A stretch of 64,000 nt of DNA from Oscillospiraceae bacterium (lineage in GTDB: Bacteria; Bacillota; Clostridia; Oscillospirales; Oscillospiraceae), in NCBI GenBank assembly GCA_016296235.1, contig JAEDJR010000001.1, positions 1 to 64,000 of the forward strand, read 5' to 3'. Both the position numbers and the translations under genes were made by a program. The notes beneath the pieces were generated by a model. It was not told the origin of the DNA. It saw only the letters and a program-made list of their open reading frames with translations, and searched no databases. This document shows, piece by piece, positions 25,246-36,046 of the stretch (position 1 is its first letter; every line of letters begins with the position of its first letter).

Positions 25246-26455
25246 AGAACTGGTCGCCCGCGGCCTCATCGCCCAGGTGACCAACGAGGAAGAAATCAAG
25301 GAAATGATTAACAACGGCAAGGCCACTTTCTATATTGGCTTTGACTGCACCGCCGACAGCCTCACCGCAGGCCATTTCATGGCCCTGACCCTGATGAAGC
25401 GGCTGCAGATGGCCGGCAACAAACCCATCGCTTTGATTGGCGGCGGTACCACCATGATCGGCGATCCCTCCGGCCGGACGGATATGCGCAAGATGCTGAC
25501 CAAGGAGGACATCGACCACAACGCTGCCTGCTTCAAGCGCCAGATGGAGCGGTTCATTGACTTCTCCGAGGGCAAGGCTCTGATGATTAACAATGCCGAT
25601 TGGCTGTTGAACCTGAACTATGTGGAAATGCTCCGGGATGTGGGCGCCTGCTTCTCCGTGAACAATATGCTCCGGGCCGAGTGCTACAAGCAGCGCATGG
25701 AAAAGGGACTGAGCTTCCTGGAATTCAACTATATGATTATGCAGTCCTACGATTTCTACTACCTGTTCCAGCATTACAACTGCAACATGCAGTTCGGCGG
25801 CGACGACCAGTGGAGCAATATGCTGGGCGGCACGGAGCTGATCCGCCGGAAGCTTGGTAAGGACGCCCACGCCATGACCATCACCCTGCTGACGGACTCC
25901 CAGGGCAAGAAGATGGGCAAGACCGCCGGCAACGCCGTGTGGTTGGATCCCAATAAGACCAGTCCCTTTGACTTCTACCAGTACTGGCGCAATGTGGACG
26001 ATGCCGATGTCATGAAGTGCATCCGCATGCTGACCTTCCTGCCCATGGAGGAGATTGAGGCCATGGCCGCCTGGGAGGGCAGCCAGCTGAACAAGGCCAA
26101 GGAGATTCTGGCCTTCGAGCTGACCAAAATGGTTCACGGCGAAGAAGAGGCTGTCAAGGCACAGACCGCCGCCAAGGCCCTGTTCTCCGGCGGCGCCGAT
26201 GACAGCAATATGCCCACCACGGCCCTGTCCGAGGATCAGCTGACCGACGGCGCGATCGGCGTCATGGATCTGCTGGTGGCCTGCTCTCTGGCAGCCAGCA
26301 AATCCGAAGCCCGGCGCCTGGTGCAGCAGGGCGGCGTCTTTGCAAACGACGAAAAGGTGGCATCTATTGACGCGAAGTTCACTGCCGACCAGCTCCGGGA
26401 CGGCTTGAAGATCCGAAAAGGCAAAAAGGTCTTCCACAAGGCCACTTTGGCATAA
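25232..26455 (+). CDS. tyrS: Tyrosyl-tRNA synthetase
   Basis: Charges tRNA-Tyr. The 407-residue class I synthetase has [16 protein letters not shown] (HIGH-type region, about 32-47), [22 protein letters not shown] (the KMSKS-like loop) and a C-terminal S4-like RNA-binding domain ([20 protein letters not shown]). The start at 25232 lies inside the end of the peptidase gene with AGAAAGG upstream. Expression depends on the Tyr T-box 1 kb upstream. It ends with a strong terminator shared with asd. Confidence 0.97.
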   Translation: MTLYEELVARGLIAQVTNEEEIKEMINNGKATFYIGFDCTADSLTAGHFMALTLMKRLQMAGNKPIALIGGGTTMIGDPSGRTDMRKMLTKEDIDHNAACFKRQMERFIDFSEGKALMINNADWLLNLNYVEMLRDVGACFSVNNMLRAECYKQRMEKGLSFLEFNYMIMQSYDFYYLFQHYNCNMQFGGDDQWSNMLGGTELIRRKLGKDAHAMTITLLTDSQGKKMGKTAGNAVWLDPNKTSPFDFYQYWRNVDDADVMKCIRMLTFLPMEEIEAMAAWEGSQLNKAKEILAFELTKMVHGEEEAVKAQTAAKALFSGGADDSNMPTTALSEDQLTDGAIGVMDLLVACSLAASKSEARRLVQQGGVFANDEKVASIDAKFTADQLRDGLKIRKGKKVFHKATLA

Positions 26456-26460
26456 AAACA

Positions 26461-26497
26461 ACAAGCACCCAACTGAAGAGCTGGGTGCTTGTTTCTA
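26461..26497. terminator. Bidirectional terminator between tyrS and asd
   Basis: ACAAGCACCCA / TGGGTGCTTGT gives an 11-bp stem. TTTC follows on the plus strand, TTTTTATG on the minus strand. Both genes converge on it. Confidence 0.88.
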
Positions 26498-26507
26498 TCA
26501 CCGGAAC

Positions 26508-27587
26508 TCAGATGTAGCCTTCCGCGCAGAGCAGCTCGGCCAGGAGAACGGCGCCGCCGGCGGCGCCCCGCAGGGTGTTGTGGGACAGACAGACGAACTT
26601 GTAGTCATACTGGGTGTCGGGCCGCAGGCGGCCGATGGACACGGCCATGCCGCCCTCCAGCATCCGGTCCAGCTTGGTCTGGGGCCGGTTGTCCTCTTCA
26701 AAGTAGTGCAGGAACTGTTTGGGGGCAGAGGGCAGGTTCAGCTCCTGGGCCCGGCCGGAGAAATTTGCCCAGCAGGCCTTGATCTCCTCCATGGAGGGCT
26801 TTTCGCCCTTGAACTTCATGAAGCAGGCGGCCATGTGACCGTTGCTGCAGGGTACCCGCAGACACTGGGCGGTGATGGCGGGTTCCGAGGCATTGACAAT
26901 TTTGCCGTCCTCGATGTGGCCCCAGAGCTTCAGAGGCTCCTTCTCGGACTTTTCTTCTTCACCGCCGATGTAGGGGATGACGTTGTCCACCATCTCGGGC
27001 CAGGTTTCGAAGGTCTTGCCCGCGCCGGAAATGGCCTGATAGGTGCAGACCAGAGCGGAATCCAGGCCGAATTTTTTCAGGGGGTGCAAAGCCGGAACAT
27101 AGCTCTGCAGGCTGCAGTTGGACTTGACGGCGATGAAGCCCCGCTTGGTGCCCAGACGCTTGCGCTGGGCGTCGATGATCCTGATGTGATCGGCGTTGAT
27201 CTCCGGCACTACCATGGGAACGTCTTCTGTCCAGCGATGGGCGGAGTTATTGGAAACCACAGGGCACTCCAGCTTGGCATAGCGCTCTTCCAGGGCCTTG
27301 ATTTCATCTTTTTTCATATCCACGGCGCAGAATACGAAATCTACCATGGCGGCGATTTTTTCTGCATCAGCCTGGGCGTCCATCACCACCATGGAAGCGG
27401 CAGCCTCGGGCATGGGCTCCTCCATGGCCCAGCGGGATCCGATGGCGTCACGGTAGGTTTTTCCGGCACTGCGGGAGCTGGCGGCCAGGACGGTCAGTTC
27501 AAACCAGGGGTGAACACTGTTCAGACATACGAAACGCTGTCCGACCATGCCTGTTGCGCCAATGACGCCGACTTTGTATTTCTTCAT
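26508..27587 (-). CDS. asd: Aspartate-semialdehyde dehydrogenase
   Basis: Reduces aspartyl phosphate to the semialdehyde for lysine, threonine, methionine and diaminopimelate synthesis. The 359-residue form with GATGMVGQRF (NADP loop, about 10-19), SNNSAHR, the catalytic Cys in VKSNCSLQSY and the conserved GHMAACF is of the type found in archaea, fungi and many Clostridia rather than the E. coli type. The start at 27587 has GGAGCGA about 9 bases upstream; 23 in-frame codons upstream are rejected for lack of a site. Confidence 0.95.
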   Translation of the reverse strand: MKKYKVGVIGATGMVGQRFVCLNSVHPWFELTVLAASSRSAGKTYRDAIGSRWAMEEPMPEAAASMVVMDAQADAEKIAAMVDFVFCAVDMKKDEIKALEERYAKLECPVVSNNSAHRWTEDVPMVVPEINADHIRIIDAQRKRLGTKRGFIAVKSNCSLQSYVPALHPLKKFGLDSALVCTYQAISGAGKTFETWPEMVDNVIPYIGGEEEKSEKEPLKLWGHIEDGKIVNASEPAITAQCLRVPCSNGHMAACFMKFKGEKPSMEEIKACWANFSGRAQELNLPSAPKQFLHYFEEDNRPQTKLDRMLEGGMAVSIGRLRPDTQYDYKFVCLSHNTLRGAAGGAVLLAELLCAEGYI

Positions 27588-27704
27588 TATGAATCGCTCC
27601 AATCTCAAAGATCTCGGAAAAGCCCTGTGCAGGTTTGCAAAATTCTCCTGGTTCAATTTGCCAGTGTACGCGCCGCAAAAGCATTTGTCCGTAAAATATG
27701 CATT

Positions 27705-27733
27705 ATCATAGCATAACGCATCTTCTCTGTCAA
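27705..27733 (-). promoter_or_regulatory. Promoter of asd
   Basis: Minus strand TTGACA (27728-27733), 17-base spacer, TATGAT (27705-27710). The predicted leader of about 110 bases holds no recognised riboswitch; I looked for a lysine-type structure and did not see one. Confidence 0.88.
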
Positions 27734-27776
27734 GATATCTGTGAACTTTTCATTCGAAAGCCCGATCCTGCATTTC

Positions 27777-27805
27777 TTGACATTTACATAGCCCTTCGAT
27801 ATAAT
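27777..27805 (+). promoter_or_regulatory. Promoter of the SLH-SGNH gene cluster
   Basis: TTGACA (27777-27782), 17-base spacer, TATAAT (27800-27805): a full consensus promoter, divergent from that of asd. Confidence 0.92.
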
Positions 27806-27840
27806 ATTTCTAGTTTCGGCATTTTGAAAGGTGAGGAATA

Positions 27841-29220
27841 ATGAAGAATAATCCGGTACGTTTTGCAGCCTGGCTGCTGTTGGCTGCAATGCTTCTGACG
27901 GTTCCGGCAATGGCTGTGAATCGGGGCAGCGAATGGGATAACCCCTATGCCGATGTGACCGCGGAGATGTGGAGCTATCGGTATATTCGGGAGCTGAGCC
28001 AGGCCGGCGTTCTACCGGAGAGCGAAACATTTGGCGGCGCCGGCTATGAAACCCGGATTGGGTTTGTGACGTGTCTCTATGCCTTGGATCGGGCCTTGGG
28101 AGGGAAAGCTGTAACCGTGAAGGAAGCGCCCTTCGAGGATGTCCCGGCGGAGGATGCCGGTGCTGCAGCAGTAACCTGGGCCAAAAAACACGGCGTGGTC
28201 AACGGCGTCAGCGAGACGCATTTCGCCCCCAAAGCCAACCTGACCAGGGAAGATATCTGTACAATATTGATCCGCTATGCCAATTATTCCCGCATTCGCC
28301 TGGCCAAGAAATTCGAACCGTCTCAGTTTTCCGATTCCTTAAAAATCAGCGGATATGCCAGAACGGCGGTGGCAGCGTGCCAGATGGCCGGAATTGTCAA
28401 TGGGTATGAAAACGGCATGTTCCGTCCCGCCTGGAATATCACCCGGGAGGAATGCGCTGCGGTTCTCTGGAGAATCATGGACGCGGCGAAGAATAAGGCT
28501 TCCGGTGAGCTGGTTGAGACCGCAGCCGGCGCATATGATGACCTGTATGACAGCTTCCTGCCGCCTTTTGATCCCACAACGCCGGCCGGGAAGGAAGTGG
28601 ACTTGTCCTATTTTGACAATGTGGCCATCGTGGGAGATTCCGTCTCCCTGATGCTGCAGTACTATTGCGCCTCCACCAAGGCCCTGGGGAATGCCACATT
28701 CCTGTGCGCCGGCAGCCTCAGCGCCACAAACGCCCTGTGGGACGTCAGCGATCAATCGGTACATCCCTCATACCAGGGAAAGAAGGTCCTGGTGGAGGAC
28801 GGTGTGGCCCAATCCGGGGCCAAGATCGTATACCTGATGCTGGGGATCAATAACATTGGCTATGGCATTGACCGGGCCACCGGAGACATGGTGACGCTCA
28901 TTGACCGGATATTAGAGAAGTCACCCGATGTTTCGATCGTGATCGAGTCTGTTACACCCATGGCTGAGAGCAGCAACATTCTGACCAACCAGCTCAACAA
29001 TGCGCAGATTCAGGCCTATAATACCAGGATGCAGGAGATTTGCTCCGAACGTGGTTGGTATTATGTCAACGTGGCCGAGGTTGTTACCGATAAAAACGGC
29101 TGGCTCAAGGCTGAGTACTGCAGCGATGGCGGCTCCATGGGTATCCATTTTACCACCAGCGCAGCGAAGGTATGGGTGGACTATCTGAAAACCCATGTTC
29201 CTGCGGCGCTTCTCAACTGA
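27841..29220 (+). CDS. Secreted SLH-domain protein with SGNH hydrolase domain
   Basis: The 459-residue protein begins with a signal peptide (about 1-25, ending AMA), followed by three S-layer homology repeats (about 33-90, 96-150, 160-215) that should bind it to the cell wall, a linker and a SGNH/GDSL esterase domain. Catalytic blocks are GDS (265-267), GINN (335-338) and Asp429 with His436 in DGGSMGIHF. Such enzymes act on acetyl esters of surface glycans. It leads the cluster with the lipoprotein, MBOAT and DHHW genes, so a role in adding or removing O-acetyl groups is inferred. The start has GTGAGGAATA upstream. Confidence 0.88.
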   Translation: MKNNPVRFAAWLLLAAMLLTVPAMAVNRGSEWDNPYADVTAEMWSYRYIRELSQAGVLPESETFGGAGYETRIGFVTCLYALDRALGGKAVTVKEAPFEDVPAEDAGAAAVTWAKKHGVVNGVSETHFAPKANLTREDICTILIRYANYSRIRLAKKFEPSQFSDSLKISGYARTAVAACQMAGIVNGYENGMFRPAWNITREECAAVLWRIMDAAKNKASGELVETAAGAYDDLYDSFLPPFDPTTPAGKEVDLSYFDNVAIVGDSVSLMLQYYCASTKALGNATFLCAGSLSATNALWDVSDQSVHPSYQGKKVLVEDGVAQSGAKIVYLMLGINNIGYGIDRATGDMVTLIDRILEKSPDVSIVIESVTPMAESSNILTNQLNNAQIQAYNTRMQEICSERGWYYVNVAEVVTDKNGWLKAEYCSDGGSMGIHFTTSAAKVWVDYLKTHVPAALLN

Positions 29221-29251
29221 CCTGTTATCAATCGGAAGAAAGGTTCCTGCT

Positions 29252-29863
29252 ATGAAAAAACGGATTATAGTTTTGCTGTTGATTTTGTCGATCCTGGCTG
29301 TTTTTGCAGCCTGCGGAGAAAAGGCTGCTCCCGTAGATACCCCGGCGCCGGAAGCACCCGCGCCGGAACAAGCCGCGCCTGCTGCGCCAGAGCCGGAAGA
29401 AGCATCGGAGGAAGAGATCCTGCCCGAAGAACCGTCCCGGGATCCGGAGCAGGAAGAGCCGGAAGCTCCGGTGACGGTCGACCTTGACCAGGTGCGTACC
29501 GCCATGATGGACCAGCTGGAAATCGCCGACCCGTTCCTCCTGGACACCGATGCGCTGCTGAACCTCTACGGCATCGACAGCGCCTGGGTGGCCCAATCTG
29601 CCAGTTTTGTCACCATGTCCGGCACATTCCCTGACGAGGTCATCCTGACTGAGGCTGTGGATGCGGATGCCGCGGCCTCCATCGCGCAGTGCCTGCAGAA
29701 CCGTCTCGACGAAGTTCTGGTGCAGTCCAAGAGCTATGATGCGGAAAACTACGCCGCTGCGCAGGCTTGCCAGGTGCGCACTGACGGACTGTATGTTTGT
29801 CTGCTGCTTTCCCCCAAGCAGGCGGAGATGGCTGAGATCTACCAGAGTCTGATTCAAGACTGA
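29252..29863 (+). CDS. DUF4358-type lipoprotein
   Basis: The 203-residue protein has a lipoprotein signal (LSILAVFAACG, lipobox Cys21), a long Pro/Glu/Ala-rich linker (about 24-75) and a C-terminal domain of the DUF4358 type (...LLNLYGIDSAWVAQSASFVTMSGTFPDEVILTEAVD...). DUF4358 proteins often sit beside MBOAT/DHHW genes in Clostridia; their role is not known. The start has GAAAGG upstream. It lies between the SGNH and MBOAT genes of the cluster. Confidence 0.8.
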   Translation: MKKRIIVLLLILSILAVFAACGEKAAPVDTPAPEAPAPEQAAPAAPEPEEASEEEILPEEPSRDPEQEEPEAPVTVDLDQVRTAMMDQLEIADPFLLDTDALLNLYGIDSAWVAQSASFVTMSGTFPDEVILTEAVDADAAASIAQCLQNRLDEVLVQSKSYDAENYAAAQACQVRTDGLYVCLLLSPKQAEMAEIYQSLIQD

Positions 29864-29902
29864 ACCTTCTGGCGATAACGCCGGTCATTTTGGAGGGCGT
29901 CC

Positions 29903-31264
29903 ATGGTTTTTTCCAGCCTCCCGTTTTTGTTCCTGTTCCTGCCTGCCGTGCTGCTGATGCATAGTTTGCTGCCCGGCAGGCTTCGCAACGGCTTTTTGCT
30001 GTTGGCGAATTTAATTTTTTATGCCTATGGCGAGCCGGTGTATGTTCTGCTGATGCTGGCGTCGATTGTGGTCAACGATCTGGCGGCCAGGCTGCTGCAG
30101 CGGATGAAACCGTCCTGGTGCAGAAAGGCCCTGCTGATTGCAGCGGTGGCCTTGAATTTGTCTGCCCTGGGATGGTTCAAGTATGCGCCCCTTCTGGCGC
30201 AGACCCTGGGTCTGCCGCCGGTGAATGTGGCTCTTCCCATCGGAATTTCTTTCTATACGTTCCAGGCCATGTCCTATGTCATCGACGTCTACCGGGGCGA
30301 CTGCCGGCCGGCGAAGCGGTTTGTGGATTTCGCGGCCTACATCTCTCTGTTCCCCCAGCTGATTGCCGGCCCCATTGTACGCTACAGCGATGTGGCCGCA
30401 CAATTACAGGACAGGTCTCTGTCTGCGGAAAAGTTCTCCTGGGGCGTGCGGACGTTCGTCATTGGCCTGGCCAAAAAGGTACTCCTGGCCAACCAGTTCG
30501 CCTTGCTGTGGGAGCAGGTATCGGCAAATCCCGCCGGATATGGTACCCTGGCGGCCTGGTGCGCCATTGCAGCCTATACGCTGCAGATCTATTTTGACTT
30601 CGGCGGCTATTCCGATATGGCCCGTGGCCTGGGTGCCATGCTGGGCTTTGATTTCTGCATCAACTTTCATTATCCGTATCTCTCCGGGAGTATTACGGAG
30701 TTCTGGCGGCGGTGGCACATTTCTCTGAGCAGCTGGTTCCGGGACTATGTCTACATCCCCCTGGGCGGCAGCCGGAAGGGAAAGGCCCGCACCGCCTGCA
30801 ACCTGATGATCGTATGGATGCTGACAGGATTCTGGCACGGAGCAGGATGGAATTTCCTGTTTTGGGGATTCTATTATGGAATCCTGCTGCTGGTGGAAAA
30901 ATTCCTCCTGGGTTCACGACTGGAGAAGCTGCCCGCTATGCTGCGCTGGTGCTATACCATGGTGCTGGTGATGTTGGGATGGGTGTTTTTTGCCTCGCCG
31001 GATTTGTCTGCGGCCTGGGCCTATCTGCGGGTTCTGTTTGGCGGGATCCCGGGGCAGAACGCCGCGCGTCTGCTGTCCTGGCTGCCCCTGGGCCTGGCCG
31101 GTGTCCTGGCCGCCACCCCCCTGGCCGCCAAGGCCTGGAAGCGTCTGGACCGGAAGGCGGCAGCCCCCTGGCTGGAGGCGGTGCTGTGTCTGGCAGGATT
31201 GCTTCTTTGCACAGCCAGCCTGGTCAGCGGCAGCTATAACCCGTTCCTCTATTTCCGCTTCTAG
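29903..31264 (+). CDS. MBOAT-family O-acyltransferase (AlgI-like)
   Basis: A 453-residue membrane protein with about ten helices. It has the AlgI/DltB family features: PIGISFYTFQAMSYVIDVYRG near 112, PQLIAGPIVRY near 151, FDFGGYSDMA near 231, FWRRWHISLSSWFRDYVYIPLGG near 267, and the catalytic His312 in GFWHGAGWNF. These proteins pass acyl groups from the cytoplasm across the membrane to a partner that modifies an extracellular polymer. The start follows GGAGGGCGTCC. The DHHW protein encoded 12 bases downstream is the likely partner. Confidence 0.95.
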   Translation: MVFSSLPFLFLFLPAVLLMHSLLPGRLRNGFLLLANLIFYAYGEPVYVLLMLASIVVNDLAARLLQRMKPSWCRKALLIAAVALNLSALGWFKYAPLLAQTLGLPPVNVALPIGISFYTFQAMSYVIDVYRGDCRPAKRFVDFAAYISLFPQLIAGPIVRYSDVAAQLQDRSLSAEKFSWGVRTFVIGLAKKVLLANQFALLWEQVSANPAGYGTLAAWCAIAAYTLQIYFDFGGYSDMARGLGAMLGFDFCINFHYPYLSGSITEFWRRWHISLSSWFRDYVYIPLGGSRKGKARTACNLMIVWMLTGFWHGAGWNFLFWGFYYGILLLVEKFLLGSRLEKLPAMLRWCYTMVLVMLGWVFFASPDLSAAWAYLRVLFGGIPGQNAARLLSWLPLGLAGVLAATPLAAKAWKRLDRKAAAPWLEAVLCLAGLLLCTASLVSGSYNPFLYFRF

Positions 31265-31276
31265 GAGGTGCAGACC

Positions 31277-32398
31277 ATGAAAAAACAGCACGCGTGGCTC
31301 TGCACGGCTGTGTTTTGCGCATTCCTGCTTGGAGTGACGCTGCTCCTGTTTCTGCTTCCGAAGAAAGACTACTCCCAGCGGGAGAAGCGTTATCTGGCCG
31401 CTGCGCCGGTGGTTTCCTGGTCCGGCCTGCTGGACGGCTCCGTTCAGACGCAATTGGAAGATTGGATGGCCGATCAATTCCCCGGCCGGGACGGCTGGGT
31501 GGGGCTGAATGCCTATTGGAATCTGGCCACGGGGCGCAATGCGCAGCAGGACTTTTATCACGCCAAGGACGGCTATTTGATTGCGGCTCCGGCCGGGCAG
31601 GATCTGACCAACTACAAAAAGACGCTCCAGCGCTTTGATAGCTTTGCAGCATCCTGCGAGGTGCCTGCCTCCATGGTTCTGGTACCCTCCACCGGCTGGT
31701 TGAAGGAAGATTTGCTCCCCATGGGTCACGAACCCTATCCCGACGACGCCATGTTCGATCTGGCAGGGGAGCTGGAGAATCTGACCGTCTATGACTTCCG
31801 CAAGGATTTGCTCCAAGCCGATATCCAGGAACCTGTGGCATATCGCACCGACCACCATCTGACCTCCTGGGGGAACTACACTCTCTATGCTGCCTGGCGG
31901 GAAGCCCGGGGTCTGCCATATCCGGAGCCTGGGGATTACGCCGTGGAGACCTCGGAGGGCTTTTGCGGCACCACCTGGTCCGGCAGCGGCTACTGGCTCA
32001 CGGAGCCGGACGATCTGGAGCTGTGGGACAGCGGCGTCCGGGCGAACGTCACCATCACCGACGGAGGCGAAGCGCCGGTGTCCGGGGACAGCCTGTTTTT
32101 CCGCAGTCATCTGAAAGAGCTGGATCAGTACCCGGTGTTCCTGGACGGAAACCACTGTCAGGTGGAGATCTCCAATCCTGACGCGCCGGAGGGCAGCATC
32201 CTGCTGATTAAGGATTCCTATGCGCACTGCTTTGCCACTTTCCTGGCGGAGCATTACAGGCACGTCTATATGCTGGATTTGCGGTACTACCGTGGCTCGA
32301 TCTCAGATTTTATCGCGCAGAACGCCGTGGATGAGGTTTTGTTTTTGTATGGAACGAGTACGCTGCTGACTGATACCAACTCCGCATGGCTGTTTTAA
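31277..32398 (+). CDS. DHHW-family protein, likely O-acetylation partner of MBOAT
   Basis: The 373-residue protein has an N-terminal membrane anchor (about 8-27) and an AlgJ/AlgX-like extracellular domain with the DHH motif in YRTDHHLTSWGNY (192-194) and a C-terminal KDSYAHCFATFL block, which supplies the Ser of the SGNH-like triad. In alginate-type systems such proteins catalyse polymer acetylation with AlgI. The start at 31277 follows AGGAGG by 8 bases. It is the last gene of the surface cluster; queA follows 12 bases later and may be co-transcribed. Confidence 0.87.
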   Translation: MKKQHAWLCTAVFCAFLLGVTLLLFLLPKKDYSQREKRYLAAAPVVSWSGLLDGSVQTQLEDWMADQFPGRDGWVGLNAYWNLATGRNAQQDFYHAKDGYLIAAPAGQDLTNYKKTLQRFDSFAASCEVPASMVLVPSTGWLKEDLLPMGHEPYPDDAMFDLAGELENLTVYDFRKDLLQADIQEPVAYRTDHHLTSWGNYTLYAAWREARGLPYPEPGDYAVETSEGFCGTTWSGSGYWLTEPDDLELWDSGVRANVTITDGGEAPVSGDSLFFRSHLKELDQYPVFLDGNHCQVEISNPDAPEGSILLIKDSYAHCFATFLAEHYRHVYMLDLRYYRGSISDFIAQNAVDEVLFLYGTSTLLTDTNSAWLF

Positions 32399-32410
32399 GG
32401 AGAGGATTGC

Positions 32411-33436
32411 TTGAAAACTCATGATTTTTACTATGATTTGCCGGAGGAGCTGATTGCCCAGACGCCTCTGCAGCAGCGGGACGCCTCCCGTCTCATGACT
32501 CTGGACCGGAGAACCGGGGACATCGGCCACCGGCATTTTTCTGACATTTTGGAGCTGCTGAATCCCGGAGACTGCCTGGTGCTCAACAACTCCCGGGTGC
32601 TGCCGGCACGCCTTCTGGGCCACCGGGTGCCCACTCTGGGGGCCGTGGAGGTTCTGCTGCTCAAGGACAAGGGAGACGGCGTCTGGGAATGCCTGACCAA
32701 GCCGGGCCGCAAGACCCAGCCCGGCACGGAGCTGTCCTTCGGCGATGGCGCCCTGACCGCCACGGTCGTGGATGCCCTGGACACGGGCAACAAGCTGATT
32801 CGGTTCCACTATGAGGGCATCTTCCTGGAGGTTCTGGAGCGCCTGGGCAAGATGCCCCTGCCGCCCTATATCAAGGAGGAGCTGGCCGACGGAGAACGCT
32901 ATCAGACGGTGTATTCCAAAATCAACGGCTCCGCCGCCGCCCCCACCGCCGGTCTGCATTTTACCCGGGAACTGTTGGAGAAGATCCAGGGCAAGGGCGT
33001 GAAGCTGGCCTATGTGACCCTCCATGTGGGCCTGGGCACCTTCCGCCCCGTGAAGGCCGAGGAGGTCACGGAGCATCATATGCACTCGGAATTCTGCATG
33101 ATGTCCAGTGAAACGGCGGAGCTGCTCAATGAAACCCGCCGCTCAGGCGGCAGAATTGTCTGCGTGGGCACCACCTCCTGCCGCACCCTGGAATCCCTGG
33201 TGAAGGACGACGGAACCTTTGAAGAGCGTTCCGCCTGGACGGAAATCTTCATCTATCCCGGCTACCGGTTCAAGGCCATGGACGCCCTCATCACCAACTT
33301 CCACCTGCCGGAGAGCACCCTGGTGATGCTGGTCTCTGCCTTTGCCGGAAGGGAACACGTTCTGCATGCCTACAACGTAGCTGTGCAGGAGCGCTACCGG
33401 TTCTTCTCCTTCGGCGATGCCATGTTTATTTCGTGA
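32411..33436 (+). CDS. queA: S-adenosylmethionine:tRNA ribosyltransferase-isomerase
   Basis: QueA makes epoxyqueuosine by adding the ribosyl part of SAM to the preQ1 base in tRNA. The 341-residue protein matches the family throughout: [20 protein letters not shown] at the start, [37 protein letters not shown] and [19 protein letters not shown]. The start is TTG with AAGGAGAGG 6 bases upstream, and the alignment of the N-terminus supports it. tgt follows two genes later, so this is a queuosine locus. Confidence 0.96.
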   Translation: MKTHDFYYDLPEELIAQTPLQQRDASRLMTLDRRTGDIGHRHFSDILELLNPGDCLVLNNSRVLPARLLGHRVPTLGAVEVLLLKDKGDGVWECLTKPGRKTQPGTELSFGDGALTATVVDALDTGNKLIRFHYEGIFLEVLERLGKMPLPPYIKEELADGERYQTVYSKINGSAAAPTAGLHFTRELLEKIQGKGVKLAYVTLHVGLGTFRPVKAEEVTEHHMHSEFCMMSSETAELLNETRRSGGRIVCVGTTSCRTLESLVKDDGTFEERSAWTEIFIYPGYRFKAMDALITNFHLPESTLVMLVSAFAGREHVLHAYNVAVQERYRFFSFGDAMFIS

Positions 33437-33446
33437 GGAAACGGCT

Positions 33447-35139
<1,693 letters not shown>

Positions 35140-35146
35140 TTTTTTC

Positions 35147-35175
35147 TTGCAATTACCGGATAACCTTTGTATAAT
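35147..35175 (+). promoter_or_regulatory. Promoter of yajC
   Basis: TTGCAA (35147-35152), 17-base spacer, TATAAT (35170-35175). It lies 8 bases past the tgt stop and gives yajC its own unit. Confidence 0.85.
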
Positions 35176-35204
35176 AATCACATTAACACAACGGAGGCTA
35201 AGTC

Positions 35205-35564
35205 ATGTTTCTTACTGCAACAACCGGAGCAGCCGGCGGCGGCTCCATGATCTTCATGCTGGTTCTGATGATCGCTGTTTTCTATTTCTTCATGATCCGT
35301 CCGGAAAACAAAAAGAAGAAGGAAGCCGCGGAGATGCGCAATGCGCTGAAGGCTGGTGACAACATCACCACCATCGGCGGCGTGATTGGTGATATCGTCA
35401 GCGTAAAGGACGATACCATTGTGATCGAGACCAGCAGTGACAAGGTTCGTGTGGAGTTCACCAAGTGGGCCGTGTCCACCAACAACACTGCGGATAAGGC
35501 TGCTGCGAAGGCCAAAGAGGCTGCCTTGGCTGCCAAGAAGGCTGCAAAAAAAGAAAAGAAGTAA
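35205..35564 (+). CDS. yajC: Preprotein translocase subunit YajC
   Basis: A 119-residue protein with one N-terminal membrane helix (about 11-27) followed by MIRPENKKKKEAAEMRNALKAGDNITTIGGVIGDIVSVKDD, the YajC signature, and a Lys/Ala-rich tail. YajC associates with SecDF-YidC at the membrane. It often follows tgt, as here; secDF would be expected next but is absent. Confidence 0.95.
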   Translation: MFLTATTGAAGGGSMIFMLVLMIAVFYFFMIRPENKKKKEAAEMRNALKAGDNITTIGGVIGDIVSVKDDTIVIETSSDKVRVEFTKWAVSTNNTADKAAAKAKEAALAAKKAAKKEKK

Positions 35565-35570
35565 TCACGC

Positions 35571-35598
35571 AAAACCGCTGCTGCCTGCAGCGGTTTTT
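35571..35598 (+). terminator. Terminator of yajC
   Basis: AAAACCGCTG / CAGCGGTTTT 10-bp stem with a 7-base loop, then T residues. Confidence 0.9.
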
Positions 35599-35604
35599 GC
35601 TTTA

Positions 35605-35634
35605 TTGTCACCATTCCGGAAAAACGCATATACT
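35605..35634 (+). promoter_or_regulatory. Possible promoter of feoAB
   Basis: TTGTCA (35605-35610), 18-base spacer, TATACT (35629-35634). The leader to feoA is about 130 bases and contains a perfect dyad GCAAACC-tgc-GGTTTGC (35721-35737), which could be a hairpin or a protein site. I could not match it to a known Fur or DtxR box. Confidence 0.55.
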
Positions 35635-35769
35635 GGAAAAGACTCGATCATACAGATTTCGCAAAACTACAACAATAAATCAGTATGACCCGGCGCTTTT
35701 ATCTCCGTGAAATTGATCCTGCAAACCTGCGGTTTGCCGGAAAAAACAGTATAAGGAGTGATTCCGGCG

Positions 35770-36006
35770 ATGGATTTGATGATGCTCAGCGAATTGAAGC
35801 CCGGAGAGGCCTGCGAGATCAGGGAGCTCCGGCTGTACGGAGGGATGCGGCGCAGGCTGCGTGACTTGGGACTTTTGCCCGGTGTTCGCCTGCAGTGCGC
35901 ATTCACCGCACCCTCTGGTTCGCCGATGGCTTTCTGGGTCAAGGGCGCTATGATTGCCCTGCGCAAGAATGACTGCAAACGGATTGCGGGATACCGCTGC
36001 GCCTGA
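35770..36006 (+). CDS. feoA: FeoA-type ferrous iron transport protein
   Basis: A 78-residue SH3-like FeoA domain (MMLSELKPGEACEIRELRLYGGMRRRLRDLGLLPGVRL..., ...MAFWVKGAMIALRKNDCKRI). FeoA assists FeoB in Fe2+ uptake. The ATG at 35770 is 11 bases after AAGGAG; an in-frame GTG at 35758 touches that site. feoB begins 40 bases after its stop. Confidence 0.92.
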   Translation: MDLMMLSELKPGEACEIRELRLYGGMRRRLRDLGLLPGVRLQCAFTAPSGSPMAFWVKGAMIALRKNDCKRIAGYRCA

Positions 36007-36046
36007 GCTGGCACAGTGCGTGATTCGGAAGAAGGAAGAATCGGAT

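Noticed and set aside
27588..27705. Lysine riboswitch in the asd leader
   Set aside because: The leader of about 110 bases is too short and lacks the multi-helix core of the L-box.
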